From JACVRW01 sp040509755 (GTDB lineage: Bacteria; Actinomycetota; Thermoleophilia; Solirubrobacterales; Thermoleophilaceae), in contig JBEVKF010000130.1 in assembly GCA_040509755.1 (NCBI GenBank), positions 1 to 7,836 of the forward strand: a stretch of 7,836 bases of DNA, in the 5' to 3' direction. This document shows positions 7,210-7,836 of this stretch, one piece after another (within the stretch, counting starts at the first letter, position 1; every line of letters starts with the position of its first letter). The notes under the pieces are model-generated. The model saw only the letters and a list, made by a program, of their open reading frames with translations, searched no databases and had not been told where the DNA came from. The translations under genes were made by a program, and so were the position numbers.

Positions 7210-7836
7210 CTACCGGCAGGGCCGCAGCGTTCGCTCCATCGGCCACCGGCAGCGCAGCTTGAACAACGGGTGCAGCCTCGGCCGGCGCGCCATCTTGAAG
7301 ATGAAGACGCTTGCGGCGTGTCCGCGCCGGCGAACTCTCACCCGCAGCCGCGTGCCCGGCAACAGCTGCCTGCCGCGCACCAGGCTCGTCAGGTTGAGCG
7401 CCGCGTGGTCGCTCAGCATCCTCGCTCTGTAATCGATCCTGCAGCCCGGGCGGCGGCACGTCACCCGAAGTAAGTCGCCGGTCTTGAGGCCGGTCACCAT
7501 CAGCGATAGGAGCCGGGTCTCGCCGCTTGCCAGGGCCTTCCACCGGAGCTTGGCTTGCCCTCCCGCGCGCGGCCAGGGCGGATGGCCGTCGCAGTCCTCG
7601 TCGATCCGGTTGTCGGGCACCTCGCGCCCGCCCGGGTGGACTTCGGGCTCGGAGTCGTCGCAGTCCTTGGGCGCGTTGAAGCCGTCGCCGTCGGCGTCCG
7701 CGAGCCGGCCATCGCAGTTCTCGTCGATCACGTTGTAGGGCACCTCGGTCGCGCCGGGATGAACCTCCGCGTTCGCGTCGTTGCAGTCGGCAGGCGGCAC
7801 ATAGCCGTCGCCATCGCCATCGCCCGCTACGGCGCC
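7210..7836 (-). CDS. MopE-type metal-binding repeat protein, C-terminal part
   Basis: The frame is open to the right edge, so the N-terminus is missing; 208 residues are visible. Two 41-residue units (visible residues 8-48 and 49-84) follow the pattern DGDG[Y/F]...DC.D....EVHPG..EVP.N.IDE.CDG. This is the 'putative metal-binding motif' of MopE and many bacterial extracellular proteins, rich in Asp that can bind calcium, with paired Cys. A C-terminal module (about 97-208) follows with 'LRVTCRRPGC' (123-132), 'LNLTSLVRGRQLLPGTRLRV' (148-167), a very basic character and a terminal Cys pair (C196, C207). Modules of this kind are frequent in surface or secreted proteins of Solirubrobacterales. The protein is probably exported, but the signal peptide would lie outside the window. 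The GTG at 7800 is not taken as the start because the repeat continues through it. Specific role unknown. Confidence 0.8.
   Translation of the reverse strand, partial: GAVAGDGDGDGYVPPADCNDANAEVHPGATEVPYNVIDENCDGRLADADGDGFNAPKDCDDSEPEVHPGGREVPDNRIDEDCDGHPPWPRAGGQAKLRWKALASGETRLLSLMVTGLKTGDLLRVTCRRPGCRIDYRARMLSDHAALNLTSLVRGRQLLPGTRLRVRVRRRGHAASVFIFKMARRPRLHPLFKLRCRWPMERTLRPCR
7585..7815 (-). repeat. Two tandem 41-codon Asp/Cys repeats
   Basis: Unit 1 covers 7693-7815 (123 bases) and unit 2 covers 7585-7692 (cut after the final CDG). The DC[N/D]D motifs begin at 7788 and 7665, exactly 123 bases apart. Conserved positions are DGDG, DCxD, EVHPG, EVP, IDE and CDG. The extra GDG just before unit 1 suggests more repeats or a DG-rich linker beyond the right edge. 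Confidence 0.85.

Noticed and set aside
6577..7473. A plus-strand open frame of nearly 900 bases opposite acdS.
   Set aside because: It is antisense to the well-supported acdS and to the end of the MopE-like gene, and its product resembles no protein family that I recognise.
7210..7800. GTG at 7800 as the start of the repeat protein.
   Set aside because: The reading frame stays open to the window edge and the DGDG part of repeat 1 lies upstream of this codon, so it is internal.

Overview
The window is very GC-rich DNA packed with protein genes. The longest stretch without a gene is 49 bases. It most likely comes from an actinobacterial chromosome, and the class Thermoleophilia (Solirubrobacter or Conexibacter type) is my best guess. 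The guess rests on three things: the base composition and codon use, the Arg-rich beta-sandwich-like C-terminal module of the last protein (a style common in that group), and the lack of clear Shine-Dalgarno sequences. No tRNA, rRNA, CRISPR array, insertion sequence or phage gene is visible. The content looks like ordinary chromosome, not a mobile island.

Layout from left to right. (1) Positions 1-466, minus strand: a DUF1272 zinc-ribbon-like gene cut by the window edge, preceded by a VOC (glyoxalase/FosA fold) metal-binding protein gene. (2) Position 468 onward, plus strand: an SDR-like gene that starts back to back with the VOC gene inside a 15-bp inverted repeat. Its product has lost the SDR catalytic Tyr and Lys. 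(3) Positions 1199-3031, minus strand: typA/bipA, the ribosome-associated GTPase, converging on the SDR gene with two bases between the stop codons. (4) Positions 3081-4847, plus strand: a metallophosphoesterase domain fused to four membrane helices, divergent from typA and served by a good promoter that predicts a leaderless mRNA. (5) Positions 4841-7182, minus strand: a translationally coupled pair, acdS (ACC deaminase) followed by an M20 metallopeptidase/amidohydrolase. (6) Positions 7210 to the right edge, minus strand: the C-terminal part of a presumably secreted protein with MopE-type Asp/Cys metal-binding repeats.

Two points stand out functionally. The acdS-M20 pair overlaps by GTGA, which suggests the amidohydrolase works with ACC deaminase, perhaps by releasing ACC from a plant conjugate; this is a hypothesis. 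The membrane-anchored phosphoesterase keeps a purple-acid-phosphatase-like GDxxY motif but lacks two of the usual His ligands, and its substrate is unknown. The degenerate SDR is a third candidate for an unusual activity, or for a non-enzymatic nucleotide-binding role.
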